From contig JBBIRW010000003.1 of the NCBI GenBank assembly GCA_037441565.1, forward strand, positions 1-64,000: 64,000 bases of DNA. Reading direction: 5' to 3'. The stretch comes from JBBIRW01 sp037441565. Its GTDB lineage: Bacteria > Desulfobacterota > JBBIRW01. Shown here piece after piece: positions 1 to 7,961 of the stretch (positions are counted from its first letter, which is position 1; every line of letters starts with the position of its first letter). Below the pieces are notes generated by a model. It ran no database searches, had not been told where the DNA came from, and saw only the letters and a program-made list of their open reading frames with translations. Position numbers and translations under genes: made by a program.

Positions 1-331
1 CCTTTTCTGTGGAAAGTTCTACAAGAACTGGCATGCAGATCGGCTTGTGAATGGAGTCATATTCCCAGGTTTCTTCAAGCGCAACAAATTTTTCATACAT
101 TTCTGGATCGAAAAGAAATTCATGCAGTGATCCGTAAAGTTCTGGATAGCCCTTTCTCCACAGTTCCGCTGCCGATGGCACAAGCCTCCTGCTCAAGACC
201 TTTACCTGAAACCCATTAAAAGGTTCTCCCTCAACCTTAGGCCATACAATCATTTTCTCCCTTATTACGGGACGTGTTTTAACAGCCATCTTCTTGTAAG
301 GGATGCATCCTTCCATTGAAATCGGGGCCAT
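1..331 (-). CDS. unrecognised protein, N-terminal part only (runs off the window)
   Basis: An open frame reads from an ATG at 331 to the left edge without a stop, so only about the first 110 residues are present. The start is supported by GGAGG eight bases upstream; an in-frame ATG at 346 overlaps that SD and is less likely. The peptide is soluble, rich in aromatic and charged residues, with Cys near residues 9 and 100, and no signal peptide or membrane segment. It lies 38 bp downstream of the XRE regulator in the same direction, so the two are probably co-transcribed. I do not recognise the family; a GNAT-like fold crossed my mind but I cannot support it. Confidence 0.6.
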   Translation of the reverse strand, partial: MAPISMEGCIPYKKMAVKTRPVIREKMIVWPKVEGEPFNGFQVKVLSRRLVPSAAELWRKGYPELYGSLHEFLFDPEMYEKFVALEETWEYDSIHKPICMPVLVELSTEK

Positions 332-369
332 TGAATAAACCTCCATCAGGAATGCGAACTATCCCCTTT

Positions 370-735
370 TTATAAAATCTGCTTTTTCAGCCATTCGTTA
401 AATTCAGGAAAGAGATTTTTGAACTGAACCTCAAACCAGTGCCTCTTTTTTATACTCCATTTTTGCCAGTTTTCCTTTAAAAACTTAACTATTAGCTCAA
501 TGACCTCGGGCAGCTTATCTTCCTTATTCTTAAGTAAAGGACCATTTCCTGTAAGAAGCCATTCCTCACTGACATTAAGCTTCTCACATACCCTCCTCAA
601 AGAACTTAAGGATGGCTCCCTTCCGTTTAAATAATAGTAGAGGGTGGACGGTGGTATGTCAAGCAACGCTGCAAACTCCTTAAGGGATCTATCCCCTTTC
701 AGAATAAGTAGTCTTTCCCAGATGGTGGATGGCAT
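370..735 (-). CDS. XRE-family helix-turn-helix transcriptional regulator
   Basis: A 121-residue DNA-binding protein. The N-terminal 65 residues form a Cro/C1-type HTH: helix 2 around KEFAALLDIP, recognition helix around STLYYYLNGREPS, then the EEWLLTGNGP closing segment typical of phage-repressor-like XRE proteins. The C-terminal half is a short basic and aromatic helical region, probably for dimerisation, too short for a LexA-type peptidase. The ATG at 735 is preferred over an in-frame TTG at 741; neither has an SD. The upstream region holds a TTGATT-18-TATACT promoter overlapped by direct repeats, consistent with autoregulation, and the gene diverges from the heme-type sensor kinase. Target genes are inferred from position only. 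Confidence 0.8.
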   Translation of the reverse strand: MPSTIWERLLILKGDRSLKEFAALLDIPPSTLYYYLNGREPSLSSLRRVCEKLNVSEEWLLTGNGPLLKNKEDKLPEVIELIVKFLKENWQKWSIKKRHWFEVQFKNLFPEFNEWLKKQIL

Positions 736-743
736 GTTCAAAA

Positions 744-790
744 TATATCAAAAGTATATCATAGCAATGTAAGGTCAATCAAGATCAATC
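744..790. promoter_or_regulatory. promoter of the XRE gene with two pairs of direct repeats (candidate operators)
   Basis: On the minus strand a -35 TTGATT (777-782) and -10 TATACT (753-758) are 18 bp apart and point at the XRE gene. TATATCA occurs twice, at 744-750 and 755-761, one helical turn apart and covering the -10. AAGGTCAATC (771-780) is followed directly by AAGATCAATC (781-790), covering the -35. Repeats placed over both promoter boxes beside a repressor-type gene suggest an autoregulatory operator; this is inference. Confidence 0.45.
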
Positions 791-825
791 GCTGGTAAAG
801 ATATGACCACTGCGACCCATGACAC

Positions 826-854
826 TTGATTCCCTATTCATCCTTGCCATAAAA
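826..854 (+). promoter_or_regulatory. putative promoter of the heme-type sensor kinase
   Basis: TTGATT (826-831) and ATAAAA (849-854) are separated by 17 bp. The predicted transcription start lies only a few bases before the ATG at 865, and no SD is visible, so the transcript may be nearly leaderless. Confidence 0.35.
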
Positions 855-864
855 TTTCGTAATA

Positions 865-2440
865 ATGAAAAAAATCCTCCTCCCTATATTTTCCGCGTTT
901 CTCCTTATCAATGCAATAAGCCTTCTCCTCCTTTTCATAAATATGAGAAAAATATACAGCGAAATGAATTACTTTTTAATGGTAAACAAAAGCCTTATGA
1001 TAAGGGGCGAGCTTTACAGTAATGTAAATTCACTCATGAGGAATCTTAAGAGAAGGGATATTAAAAAGCCAGAGATTCTCAGAAAAATAGCTGAGATAAG
1101 CAACATTCTTTCTCGCTGTTATGAATGCCATCACAGGGAGGAAATCCTTTCCACAATTTCATCTGTAAAGGGGGAGTTAGAGAGGGTTCTTAAAATAAAT
1201 GGACTCTCCGAACTTCCCGAAATCGCAACATCCCTTGATGCCCTTTCATCCTACGCATCCTCAAAGGCGCAACTACTTTCCTATGGCACCCATTCAAGAA
1301 TCGTTTCAACAATTGAGCTAATAAGGTATAATATATTAATAACTATTGGATCAAGCATTCTCCTTATAGGTCTTTTCACATTATACTCCATTAAAAAGAT
1401 AGATAGCCTCGATAAGGACATAAAGCAAAAGGAAAAACTGATAACAGACTGGGCAGATAACTGGCAGAATACCTTTGACACTATAGAGGATATGATAGTA
1501 ATAACAGATTTAACCTGCAAACCAGTCCAGTTCAACTCATCTGCCTCACGCTTTTTTTGGTGAGTCCATTTTAAGGGAGGATTTCTACCAGCTCATTGGG
1601 ATTGAAAAATGCACGGAAAGCTCACAGATGCTCAAATTAAAAGGTAGATATCTTAATCTCAAAATCTTCAGATTCCGGGATAAAGAGAATAGATGCATAC
1701 TGGTATTCAGGGACTTAACCAAAGAAAAAGAGCTGGAAGATAAGCTCAGGATCTCAGAAAAACTTTCAGCAATAGGCACAATGGCTGGTGCCATTGCCCA
1801 TGAGATAAACAATCCACTGACTGCAGTTGTCGGATATATAGCACTCCTCCTTAACATGGAGAATAACGACTCAAAAAAGGAGTATCTCAGAGAAGCCATG
1901 GATAGTGCGAAGAGAATAGAAAAGATCGTAAAGGATATCCTTGCCTTTGCAAGAACATTTGAGATAAAGCAAGAAACTGTTAATCTTGAGAATCTTATTG
2001 ATAATATCCTTAAAAGCCCTTCCATCAAAGGCTCAAAAAGGGTAAGGATCATAAAGAAACTGGGTGGTGTGGGAAATACAACCCTTGACATGAGACTTAT
2101 TGAATCCGTTATTGCAAACATCATTAATAATGCTATTGAGGCAATAGAAAGTTCAAACAAAGGGGATACAATCGAAATAAGCACCTGGAGGGAGAATAAT
2201 TTTATAAATATCTCCATATCTGACAATGGTCCGGGAATACCCTCAGATGTTCTTCCCATGATCTTTGATCCATTCTTCACAACAAAGGAGGTAGGTAAGG
2301 GAACAGGTCTGGGATTAAGTATTGCGCATAATATAGTCCGCGCTCATGATGGTGAGATTACTGTGAAATCAAAAGAGGGAGAAGGGGCCACATTTATAAT
2401 CAGCATCAAGGAGAGGAGGAAGGATGTAGAACATCCTTGA
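865..2440 (+). CDS. heme-c-type membrane sensor histidine kinase, frame broken at a T7 run
   Basis: Two consecutive frames make one kinase. The first (865-1563, 232 aa) has TM1 near residues 5-25, a periplasmic region with CYECH (C85, C88, H89), TM2 near 155-175 and the start of a PAS domain. It stops just after a run of seven T (1552-1558). Removing one T makes the PAS domain read on (FFGESILRED) into the frame ending at 2440. That part has the H-box AHEINNPL, an N-box (IINNAIEAIE), DNGPGIP, DPFFTTKE and GTGLGLS, so the kinase core is intact. CxxCH is a covalent heme c site, so the sensor may respond to redox state or a gas. No response regulator is adjacent. The shift may be a sequencing error, a phase-variable tract or a true lesion. 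Confidence 0.8.
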
Positions 2441-2519
2441 ATATTTCAACTACAGAGTGTAGAATGTAAAATCATCTTCATGAAGGGGACACAATCTTTA
2501 CAAAAAGGAGTTTATATCG

Positions 2520-2690
2520 ATGACAAGATGTGATGAGTGCGGAAGGGACATACCAGATAGCCATGATGTCATATGGATCGATAACTGCAGAGGAGAAACA
2601 TGGTTTGTAATCTGTAAGGAATGCTACCGGAGGATTAATGAATGGCTAAACTGGATATGGAGATCAGGAAAGCGAGTAGAGCACCTTTAA
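2520..2690 (+). CDS. small double-CxxC zinc-ribbon-like protein (56 aa)
   Basis: A 56-residue ORF starts at ATG 2520 with AAAGGAG about nine bases upstream. It has two knuckles, CDEC (C4, C7) and CKEC (C32, C35), separated by a short strand-rich stretch, then a Trp-rich and basic tail. This is the layout of a minimal zinc ribbon or treble-clef protein. It follows the sensor kinase by 80 bp. Function is unknown; RNA or protein binding is the usual role of such folds. Confidence 0.6.
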   Translation: MTRCDECGRDIPDSHDVIWIDNCRGETWFVICKECYRRINEWLNWIWRSGKRVEHL

Positions 2691-2829
2691 GGTCCCAACA
2701 TCGTTGAAGTCTGTAAATTCCCTGAATAAAAACCATAAGCTGCAGCTATAATGGGGCGGGAAGGCATAAAGTAGTGATCTATCTATTACACAATCAAAAG
2801 GAGTAAACAAGCAGGAGTTCCAGAGAGAG

Positions 2830-3114
2830 ATGAGAAGTAGAAATTTCTCCTCTTCCACGAAAAGGATCACATACACAGAGGTATCCAAAAATCTTCTCAA
2901 ACACCTTGCAAAAGGTGAAGAGGTGGTATACAGGAATCTTACACTGAGAAAAGAGGGCGATAAGCTCAGGGTAAAGGGGAAGCTGGAAAGTGGAGAATAT
3001 CTCGAATATGTTTATAAGCTCGAGAAAGGTGACATGTGGGGACTTTCGAGACCACAGATAAAAAGGATCCTCTCATTTGAGGAAACCCCCATGTTCAAAA
3101 CTATCGTAAGATAG
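2830..3114 (+). CDS. hypothetical protein, 94 aa
   Basis: A short basic protein with no signal peptide or membrane helix. After a Ser/Thr-rich N-terminus there is a helix-like region, then a strand-rich segment with alternating Lys/Glu (YRNLTLRKEGDKLRVKG) that could be a small beta-barrel or HTH wing. The start is preceded by GAGAGAG rather than a clear SD, so the N-terminus is uncertain. It ends 45 bp before the convergent ybaK gene. I do not recognise a family. Confidence 0.45.
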   Translation: MRSRNFSSSTKRITYTEVSKNLLKHLAKGEEVVYRNLTLRKEGDKLRVKGKLESGEYLEYVYKLEKGDMWGLSRPQIKRILSFEETPMFKTIVR

Positions 3115-3159
3115 AAGACATAGGCATATACTTCATGAGAAGAAGACCTCTTAAATAAA

Positions 3160-3633
3160 TCAACCAGGCCTTGAGATATCAGCAAAAGATGGATTAACAA
3201 TCTTTATATATTCATCGGTTTTCATCTTTACTGCCTGGAAATGGCTTCCACCCCTAAAGTATATCTCATGCTGAGTACGAAGGGAGTTATCCATCAGGAC
3301 ATCAATCCCGTATAGATTACCAAATGGTGGCATCGCACCAGGCTCACAATCAGGGAAAAGTATCCTGAATTCATCTTCTGTTGCAATTCGAACGTTTCCA
3401 TAGATCGCCCTTACCTTTTCCAGATCGACCTTACAGGGTGCAGGGATAACAGCCATAAGGAATCTATTCTCCTTTTCAAGGCTTTTCAGCATAACAACTT
3501 TTGCGAGATACCTTCCCTTAACATGTAGGAATGCAGCAAGTTCCTGGGCTGTATACAGTGGCGGATGATTGATGACACCGAACTCAACATTGTTTTCTTC
3601 GAGATACTTTTTCAACCTTGAAATGATACTCAT
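3160..3633 (-). CDS. YbaK/ProX-type aminoacyl-tRNA deacylase
   Basis: 157 residues, the usual size for a stand-alone YbaK domain. The family hydrolyses mischarged aminoacyl-tRNAs (Cys-tRNA-Pro, Ala-tRNA-Pro and others) in trans. Visible hallmarks are the early HPP segment, KGRYLAKVVMLK with the conserved catalytic-site Lys, the ATEDEF helix and the PGAMPPFGN loop that closes the substrate pocket. It lies 9 bp downstream of the Spy-like gene with GGGGTC before the ATG, so the two probably share a transcript. Which tRNA is edited cannot be told from sequence; YbaK, ProXp-ala and related subgroups are all possible. Confidence 0.85.
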   Translation of the reverse strand: MSIISRLKKYLEENNVEFGVINHPPLYTAQELAAFLHVKGRYLAKVVMLKSLEKENRFLMAVIPAPCKVDLEKVRAIYGNVRIATEDEFRILFPDCEPGAMPPFGNLYGIDVLMDNSLRTQHEIYFRGGSHFQAVKMKTDEYIKIVNPSFADISRPG

Positions 3634-3642
3634 TGATGACCC

Positions 3643-4080
3643 CTATCTTCTGTATCTCCTGTAAGGCATCTTTTCAAGTGCAGCATCAAATTTCTCCCTC
3701 TGTTTCTCATCGAGAACCTTCTTGTACTCGACTGTCATCCTGATCCTCATTTTCAAAAGCTCGGCATTTATACTTGCTATCTCATCAGCAAGCCTGTTCA
3801 ACTCCGCTTCATCAGGAGATGCACCCTTGAGTTTTTCCATCAGCTCTCTGTGTTTTCCTCTCTTTTTTTCCATAATCTGCTTCATCTGCTCCCTGTACTG
3901 CTTTTCAATTGCCTCTATCTTCCCTCTCTGCTCGGAAGTTAAATTCAGCTCCTGTTTCACCTTCTTCCAGAAGGAGGCAATATCATCCCTCCTGTAAGTT
4001 TTCTTCCCGAATGCGAATAGATCTCCACCCATGAGAGGGATGATCACCAGTAATAACAATATAATCGTAAGCCTTTTCAT
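3643..4080 (-). CDS. Spy/CpxP-like periplasmic LTxxQ-motif protein
   Basis: A 145-residue exported protein. The first 23 residues are a signal peptide (basic start, then ILLLLVIIPLMGG). The mature part is almost entirely helical and highly charged, with the LTSEQ motif typical of Spy/CpxP/ZraP proteins near residue 48, then long Glu/Lys-rich helices, ending in a basic tail (YRRYRR). Relatives are periplasmic chaperones or metal-responsive envelope stress proteins. A strong SD (CAGGGGG) precedes the ATG. Stress inducibility is expected from the family, but I saw no specific operator. Confidence 0.75.
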   Translation of the reverse strand: MKRLTIILLLLVIIPLMGGDLFAFGKKTYRRDDIASFWKKVKQELNLTSEQRGKIEAIEKQYREQMKQIMEKKRGKHRELMEKLKGASPDEAELNRLADEIASINAELLKMRIRMTVEYKKVLDEKQREKFDAALEKMPYRRYRR

Positions 4081-4183
4081 ACCCGCACCCCCTGTTTTAT
4101 TTTTACTTTATTTCCAGAGGCCTTTTAGACTAAAATATCATAACGCAGTGTAAAAAAGAATAGAAAACCAATCCCTGTAAAAT

Positions 4184-5323
4184 ATGTTTTCAAAAAGGGC
4201 AGAGCAAATAATGCCATTTATTGTTATGGAGATCCTCGAAAAGGCACAAGCCCTTGAGCGGATGGGTATTGATGTTATCCATATGGAGATAGGTGAGCCG
4301 GATTTTCCGACTCCAGATGTAGTGGTGAAGGCTGGTGTTGATTCACTACTTTCCGGAGATACAAAATACACCCACAGCCTCGGGCTTTTTGAGCTAAGGC
4401 AGGAGATAGCTGCATATTACATGAGGAGATACGGTGTAAAGGTAGAACCGGACAGTATACTCATCAGCTCCGGCACCTCACCCGCTATGGCAATGATATT
4501 TTCCGCAATAATCGATTCAGGAGATGAGGCCATCATACCCGATCCATACTACCCCTGCTATCCAAATTTTGTAAGATTCTTTGGTGGAAAACCTGTATTT
4601 GTCCAGCTTTATGAGGAGGATGGATTCAATATTGATGTTAGTAAGATAAAAAAGAAGATCACCAAAAAGACAAAGGCTTTAATAATAAACTCACCATCAA
4701 ATCCCACAGGAAATGTCATTCCACCATCCATCCTGAAGGAGATTGCATCACTGGAGATCCCTGTTATCTCTGATGAGATCTACCATGGCATAAGCTATGA
4801 GATACAGGAAAACACAATGCTTCAATTCAGGGATGATGCAATAGTGATAAACGGTTTCTCCAAATCATATGCAATGACGGGATGGAGGCTTGGATTTGTT
4901 ATCGCTCCCCGCAATTTCATAAGGGTGCTACAGAAGGTACAACAGAATTTCCTCATATCACCAAACCCCTTTGTCCAGAAAGCAGGAATATCAGCTATCA
5001 GGGATGCGGAGTCCCAGAGGTCTATGATGAAAGATTCTTTCAGAAAGAGGAGAGACCTGATTGTTGATGGGCTGAGGAAAATCGGATTTAAAATACCCAC
5101 ACTACCTGGTGGAGCATTCTATGTATTTGCAAGAAGCGATCTATTTTCTCCTGATTCGCATGAACTGTGTATAGATATACTGAATAATGCACATGTTGCG
5201 GTATCTCCTGGCAGGGATTTCAGTCAGAGAGGAAAGAGCTTCATCAGGTTCTCCTATGCAACATCAGAGGAAAGGATAAGGGAAGGTTTAAAAAGACTTG
5301 AAAGATTTTTGAAGGGAATTTAG
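4184..5323 (+). CDS. PLP-dependent aminotransferase, class I/II
   Basis: 379 residues, full length for fold-type I aminotransferases of the AspC/AlaA-like branch. It shows MEIGEPDFPTP near the N-terminus, the DPYYPCYPN loop, the NSPSNPTGNV substrate and PLP segment, ISDEIYHG with the Asp that binds the pyridine nitrogen, and SKSYAMTGWRLGF with Lys227 as the Schiff-base lysine. RFSYATSEERI near the C-terminus carries the Arg that binds the substrate carboxylate. Aspartate, alanine or a related amino acid is the likely donor, but this subfamily is not resolved by sequence alone. The CDF transporter follows after 16 bp, so they may share a transcript without a functional link. Confidence 0.9.
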   Translation: MFSKRAEQIMPFIVMEILEKAQALERMGIDVIHMEIGEPDFPTPDVVVKAGVDSLLSGDTKYTHSLGLFELRQEIAAYYMRRYGVKVEPDSILISSGTSPAMAMIFSAIIDSGDEAIIPDPYYPCYPNFVRFFGGKPVFVQLYEEDGFNIDVSKIKKKITKKTKALIINSPSNPTGNVIPPSILKEIASLEIPVISDEIYHGISYEIQENTMLQFRDDAIVINGFSKSYAMTGWRLGFVIAPRNFIRVLQKVQQNFLISPNPFVQKAGISAIRDAESQRSMMKDSFRKRRDLIVDGLRKIGFKIPTLPGGAFYVFARSDLFSPDSHELCIDILNNAHVAVSPGRDFSQRGKSFIRFSYATSEERIREGLKRLERFLKGI

Positions 5324-5339
5324 AAATAAGAAAAACGAT

Positions 5340-6272
5340 ATGCAACACACACACGAACCAAAAAATGCATTCCATAAGCACACATCCACGGAGGAGAGAT
5401 CTGTATACCGTCCCCACGAAAGGAAACGCCTGTTTCTTTCCATGATTATCACAGCAGCCATGTTGGTTGTCGAATTCATCGGGGGTATAATTACGGGAAG
5501 CCTTGCCCTCGTCAGTGATGCTGGACATATGTTCACTCATCTACTTGCACTCTCGGTCTCCCTTGGTGCAATCCTCCTTGCCGGAAGAAGAAGCAGCAGA
5601 CACAGCTATGGATTTTATAGGATTGAGGTCCTTGCGGCTCTCTTTAACGGCTCAACCCTCCTCATCATAACCTTCTATATCTTTTATGAGGGTATCATAA
5701 GGATTATATCTCCAAGACCCATTCAAGAATTCTCCATGATTGTAATAGCATTCCTTGGTCTTGTCGTAAATATCATCTCCGCCCTTTTGCTTAAAGGTGT
5801 AAGCAAAGAAGATCTCAATGTGAGGAGTGCATTTCTCCACATGGTTGCTGATACTGCCTCCTCCTTAGCCATACTTGCTGGTGCAATTGCAATACATTAC
5901 ACAAAACTCCTTGTCATAGACCCAATTCTCAGTATAATCATTGCCTTTGCTATTCTTGTGTGGGGATATGATCTTGTAAGAAATTCAGTGAACATACTGC
6001 TCGAAAGAACCCCGGAACACATTAACATAGAAGAGCTTTCAATGGATATAAGGAAAAGTAACCCGGATATCAAACATATTCATGATATACATGTCTGGAC
6101 GATCACATCGGGTATGTATGCAATGACTGCACACATCATTATTGACGATAGATTGATTTCAGAAACAGAGGCGATATCACAGAAGATAAGGGACCTGATT
6201 AATGCAAAATATGATATAAATCACGCAACCCTTCAGTTTGAAACAGACTCAAGATCATGTGTATCATGTTAA
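5340..6272 (+). CDS. cation diffusion facilitator (CDF) metal exporter
   Basis: 310 residues in the inner membrane; the family exports Zn2+, Cd2+ or Co2+ by proton antiport. The cytoplasmic N-terminus is His-rich. Six hydrophobic segments span roughly residues 35-215, with the metal-site residues in DAGHMFTH (TM2) and HMVADTASS (TM5). The C-terminal cytoplasmic domain (215-300) has the ferredoxin-like fold with HDIHVWTIT, which binds metal at the dimer interface. The chain ends in CVSC, an extra possible metal-binding pair. The closest named relatives are CzcD/ZitB, but substrate is not determined. Its stop overlaps the stop of the convergent AmrS gene. Confidence 0.9.
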   Translation: MQHTHEPKNAFHKHTSTEERSVYRPHERKRLFLSMIITAAMLVVEFIGGIITGSLALVSDAGHMFTHLLALSVSLGAILLAGRRSSRHSYGFYRIEVLAALFNGSTLLIITFYIFYEGIIRIISPRPIQEFSMIVIAFLGLVVNIISALLLKGVSKEDLNVRSAFLHMVADTASSLAILAGAIAIHYTKLLVIDPILSIIIAFAILVWGYDLVRNSVNILLERTPEHINIEELSMDIRKSNPDIKHIHDIHVWTITSGMYAMTAHIIIDDRLISETEAISQKIRDLINAKYDINHATLQFETDSRSCVSC

Positions 6273-7342
6273 ACCAGAGGAATTTCAACCCCATCCCATA
6301 ATCTGTAATCCGAACCGAATCTGGCAGGAAATCTGCCAGCAATAGTAAACCCACAAAGTTTACATCTATTTCCTGAAAGATCGTATCTTTTAATAGAAAA
6401 CCAGTCCCTTTCTATCAGTATCGCATTACACGATGGACAGATAGTACTTGTTTCATAATCGACATTCCCTATGTAAACAAAAAGAAGCCCCTTTTCCTTT
6501 CCTATTTTATGTGCCATCTTTAATGTTGTTAGTGGCGTTACAGCCCCGTTCGAAAGCTTAAACTGAGGGAAAAATCTTGTCACATGCCATGGTGTATCCA
6601 CCCCAAGCTCTTTTGAAATCCATGAAGCAATGTTACTCAACTCATCTTCTGAATCATTAAATCCCGGTATAATATTTGTTACACATTCAACATGCATCCC
6701 CCATCTAAATTTAGCAAGCTTTGTAGCCTGGAGTATGGATGCAAAGTCCCTTATCCCTCCGATTCTGTTATATGTCTCTTCAGAAAATCCCTTTATATCA
6801 ACTCTGAAGCAGTCTATATATGGTCCTATCATATCGAGTGCCTCTGGAGTCATGTAGCCATTCGTCACAAGATGTGTAAGAAGATGCTGCCTCTTTGCTT
6901 CTCTTGCTGAATCAACAATGAATTCAAGCCATACGGAAGGCTCATTGTATGTCCATGAGATGCCAAGGCAATGAAATCTTTTTGCACATTGCACAACTTC
7001 AGAAGGACTCATTAAAACACCTCCACTATCAGCATGAGACATGGACCAGTTCTGGCATCCAGGGCATTTAAAATTGCATCCAAATGTCCCCATTGAGATC
7101 CATATGCTTCCCGGATAGAAATGGAAAAGCGGCTTCTTCTCAATTGGTGATACCGCCATGGAGAGTATTCTTCCGTAGTTTATAGCATAAAGCCTTCCAT
7201 CGATGTTCTCTCTACCTCTGCAGAATCCCTTTCCTCCCGAAGGAATGATACACCTCCTCGGACAAACACCACACTGACAGCTACCGTCATCACTTTTGGT
7301 GTATATCAGGCATTCGGGTGGATGATCAGGATGGGTCCTCAA
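6269..7342 (-). CDS. amrS: AmrS-type radical SAM enzyme (AmmeMemoRadiSam family)
   Basis: 357 residues of the COG1180 branch. An N-terminal Cys-rich segment (CQCGVCPRRC, then GFCRGR) precedes the radical SAM barrel with CNFKCPGCQNW, the CxxxCxxC that binds the SAM-cleaving [4Fe-4S] cluster. The C-terminus adds a rubredoxin-like pair of knuckles (CPSC, CKLC), as usual in AmrS. The family co-occurs with Memo and AMMECR1 proteins, whose combined reaction is not settled; neither is in this window. The start is TTG at 7342 with GGGAG just upstream, overlapping the previous gene by 17 bp and implying translational coupling to it. Confidence 0.85.
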   Translation of the reverse strand: MRTHPDHPPECLIYTKSDDGSCQCGVCPRRCIIPSGGKGFCRGRENIDGRLYAINYGRILSMAVSPIEKKPLFHFYPGSIWISMGTFGCNFKCPGCQNWSMSHADSGGVLMSPSEVVQCAKRFHCLGISWTYNEPSVWLEFIVDSAREAKRQHLLTHLVTNGYMTPEALDMIGPYIDCFRVDIKGFSEETYNRIGGIRDFASILQATKLAKFRWGMHVECVTNIIPGFNDSEDELSNIASWISKELGVDTPWHVTRFFPQFKLSNGAVTPLTTLKMAHKIGKEKGLLFVYIGNVDYETSTICPSCNAILIERDWFSIKRYDLSGNRCKLCGFTIAGRFPARFGSDYRLWDGVEIPLV

Positions 7343-7877
7343 AAATCTCCCTCAAAATTGCTTCATATCCCGATGGAACCCTTTCCATATAGAAGTATAT
7401 TTTCTTCATATAGTAGATAGCCTCTGAATATTTTTCAAATCCTTCGGAAAGCTCTCTGAAAATGAGGGATCGATCCTTCAACATCATCCTGTCTATCTCG
7501 TATACATCCATATAGGAGCTCTTTCCAGAGGATTTATAGAAATCCAGGAGGGATTTCCTTTGAACATACTCTCTGAATATACCCGTCATAAAGAGTGTAT
7601 AGTCACCTATATGTTTTTTAATCCTTCTTTCAAACTCCTTCCTGTTCCGTACCTCTTCACCCTCCATGAGTAAAAGGAGCATCTCCGTTACTGTCTCGAT
7701 CCTCTCTTTGTTCATATTACGGATCCTGTAGAGGTTATCGATCCTCGCAAAATTCGCAAGCATATCTGAGATATAATCGATAATCAATTCATGCCCGAGA
7801 TTCAATGACTTAAATGCCCTTAATGTATAGTGTTTGAAAAAAGGTTTGAGGTGATAACGGGATCGCTCCCCACTCAT
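7326..7877 (-). CDS. unrecognised helical protein, 183 aa
   Basis: A soluble, mostly helical protein rich in Tyr, Arg, Lys and Glu, with no Cys cluster, signal peptide or membrane helix. A conserved-looking core reads LIIDYISDMLANFARIDNLY. The ATG at 7877 is chosen because GGGAGGAGGG lies just upstream; a longer frame from 7904 would place this SD inside the coding region. It overlaps amrS by 17 bp, so the two are likely translationally coupled. I do not recognise the family; a role beside the AmrS radical SAM enzyme is a guess from position. Confidence 0.7.
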   Translation of the reverse strand: MSGERSRYHLKPFFKHYTLRAFKSLNLGHELIIDYISDMLANFARIDNLYRIRNMNKERIETVTEMLLLLMEGEEVRNRKEFERRIKKHIGDYTLFMTGIFREYVQRKSLLDFYKSSGKSSYMDVYEIDRMMLKDRSLIFRELSEGFEKYSEAIYYMKKIYFYMERVPSGYEAILREIFEDPS

Positions 7878-7961
7878 ATAACCCTCCTCCCTGATACGGG
7901 TCATAAGTAGATTCCTTATATAATTTACATCTGCTGCAGAAACATGACAAGGGGATGGAAA

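Noticed and set aside
1..331. Assigning the partial edge gene to GNAT acetyltransferases
   Set aside because: No clear acetyl-CoA-binding motif in the visible part.
865..2440. Treating the kinase as two separate genes
   Set aside because: One base in a T7 run restores a continuous PAS domain, and the second frame has no SD or natural N-terminus.
7878..7904. Longer start for the 183-residue protein
   Set aside because: The SD GGGAGGAGGG lies inside this stretch, just before ATG 7877.
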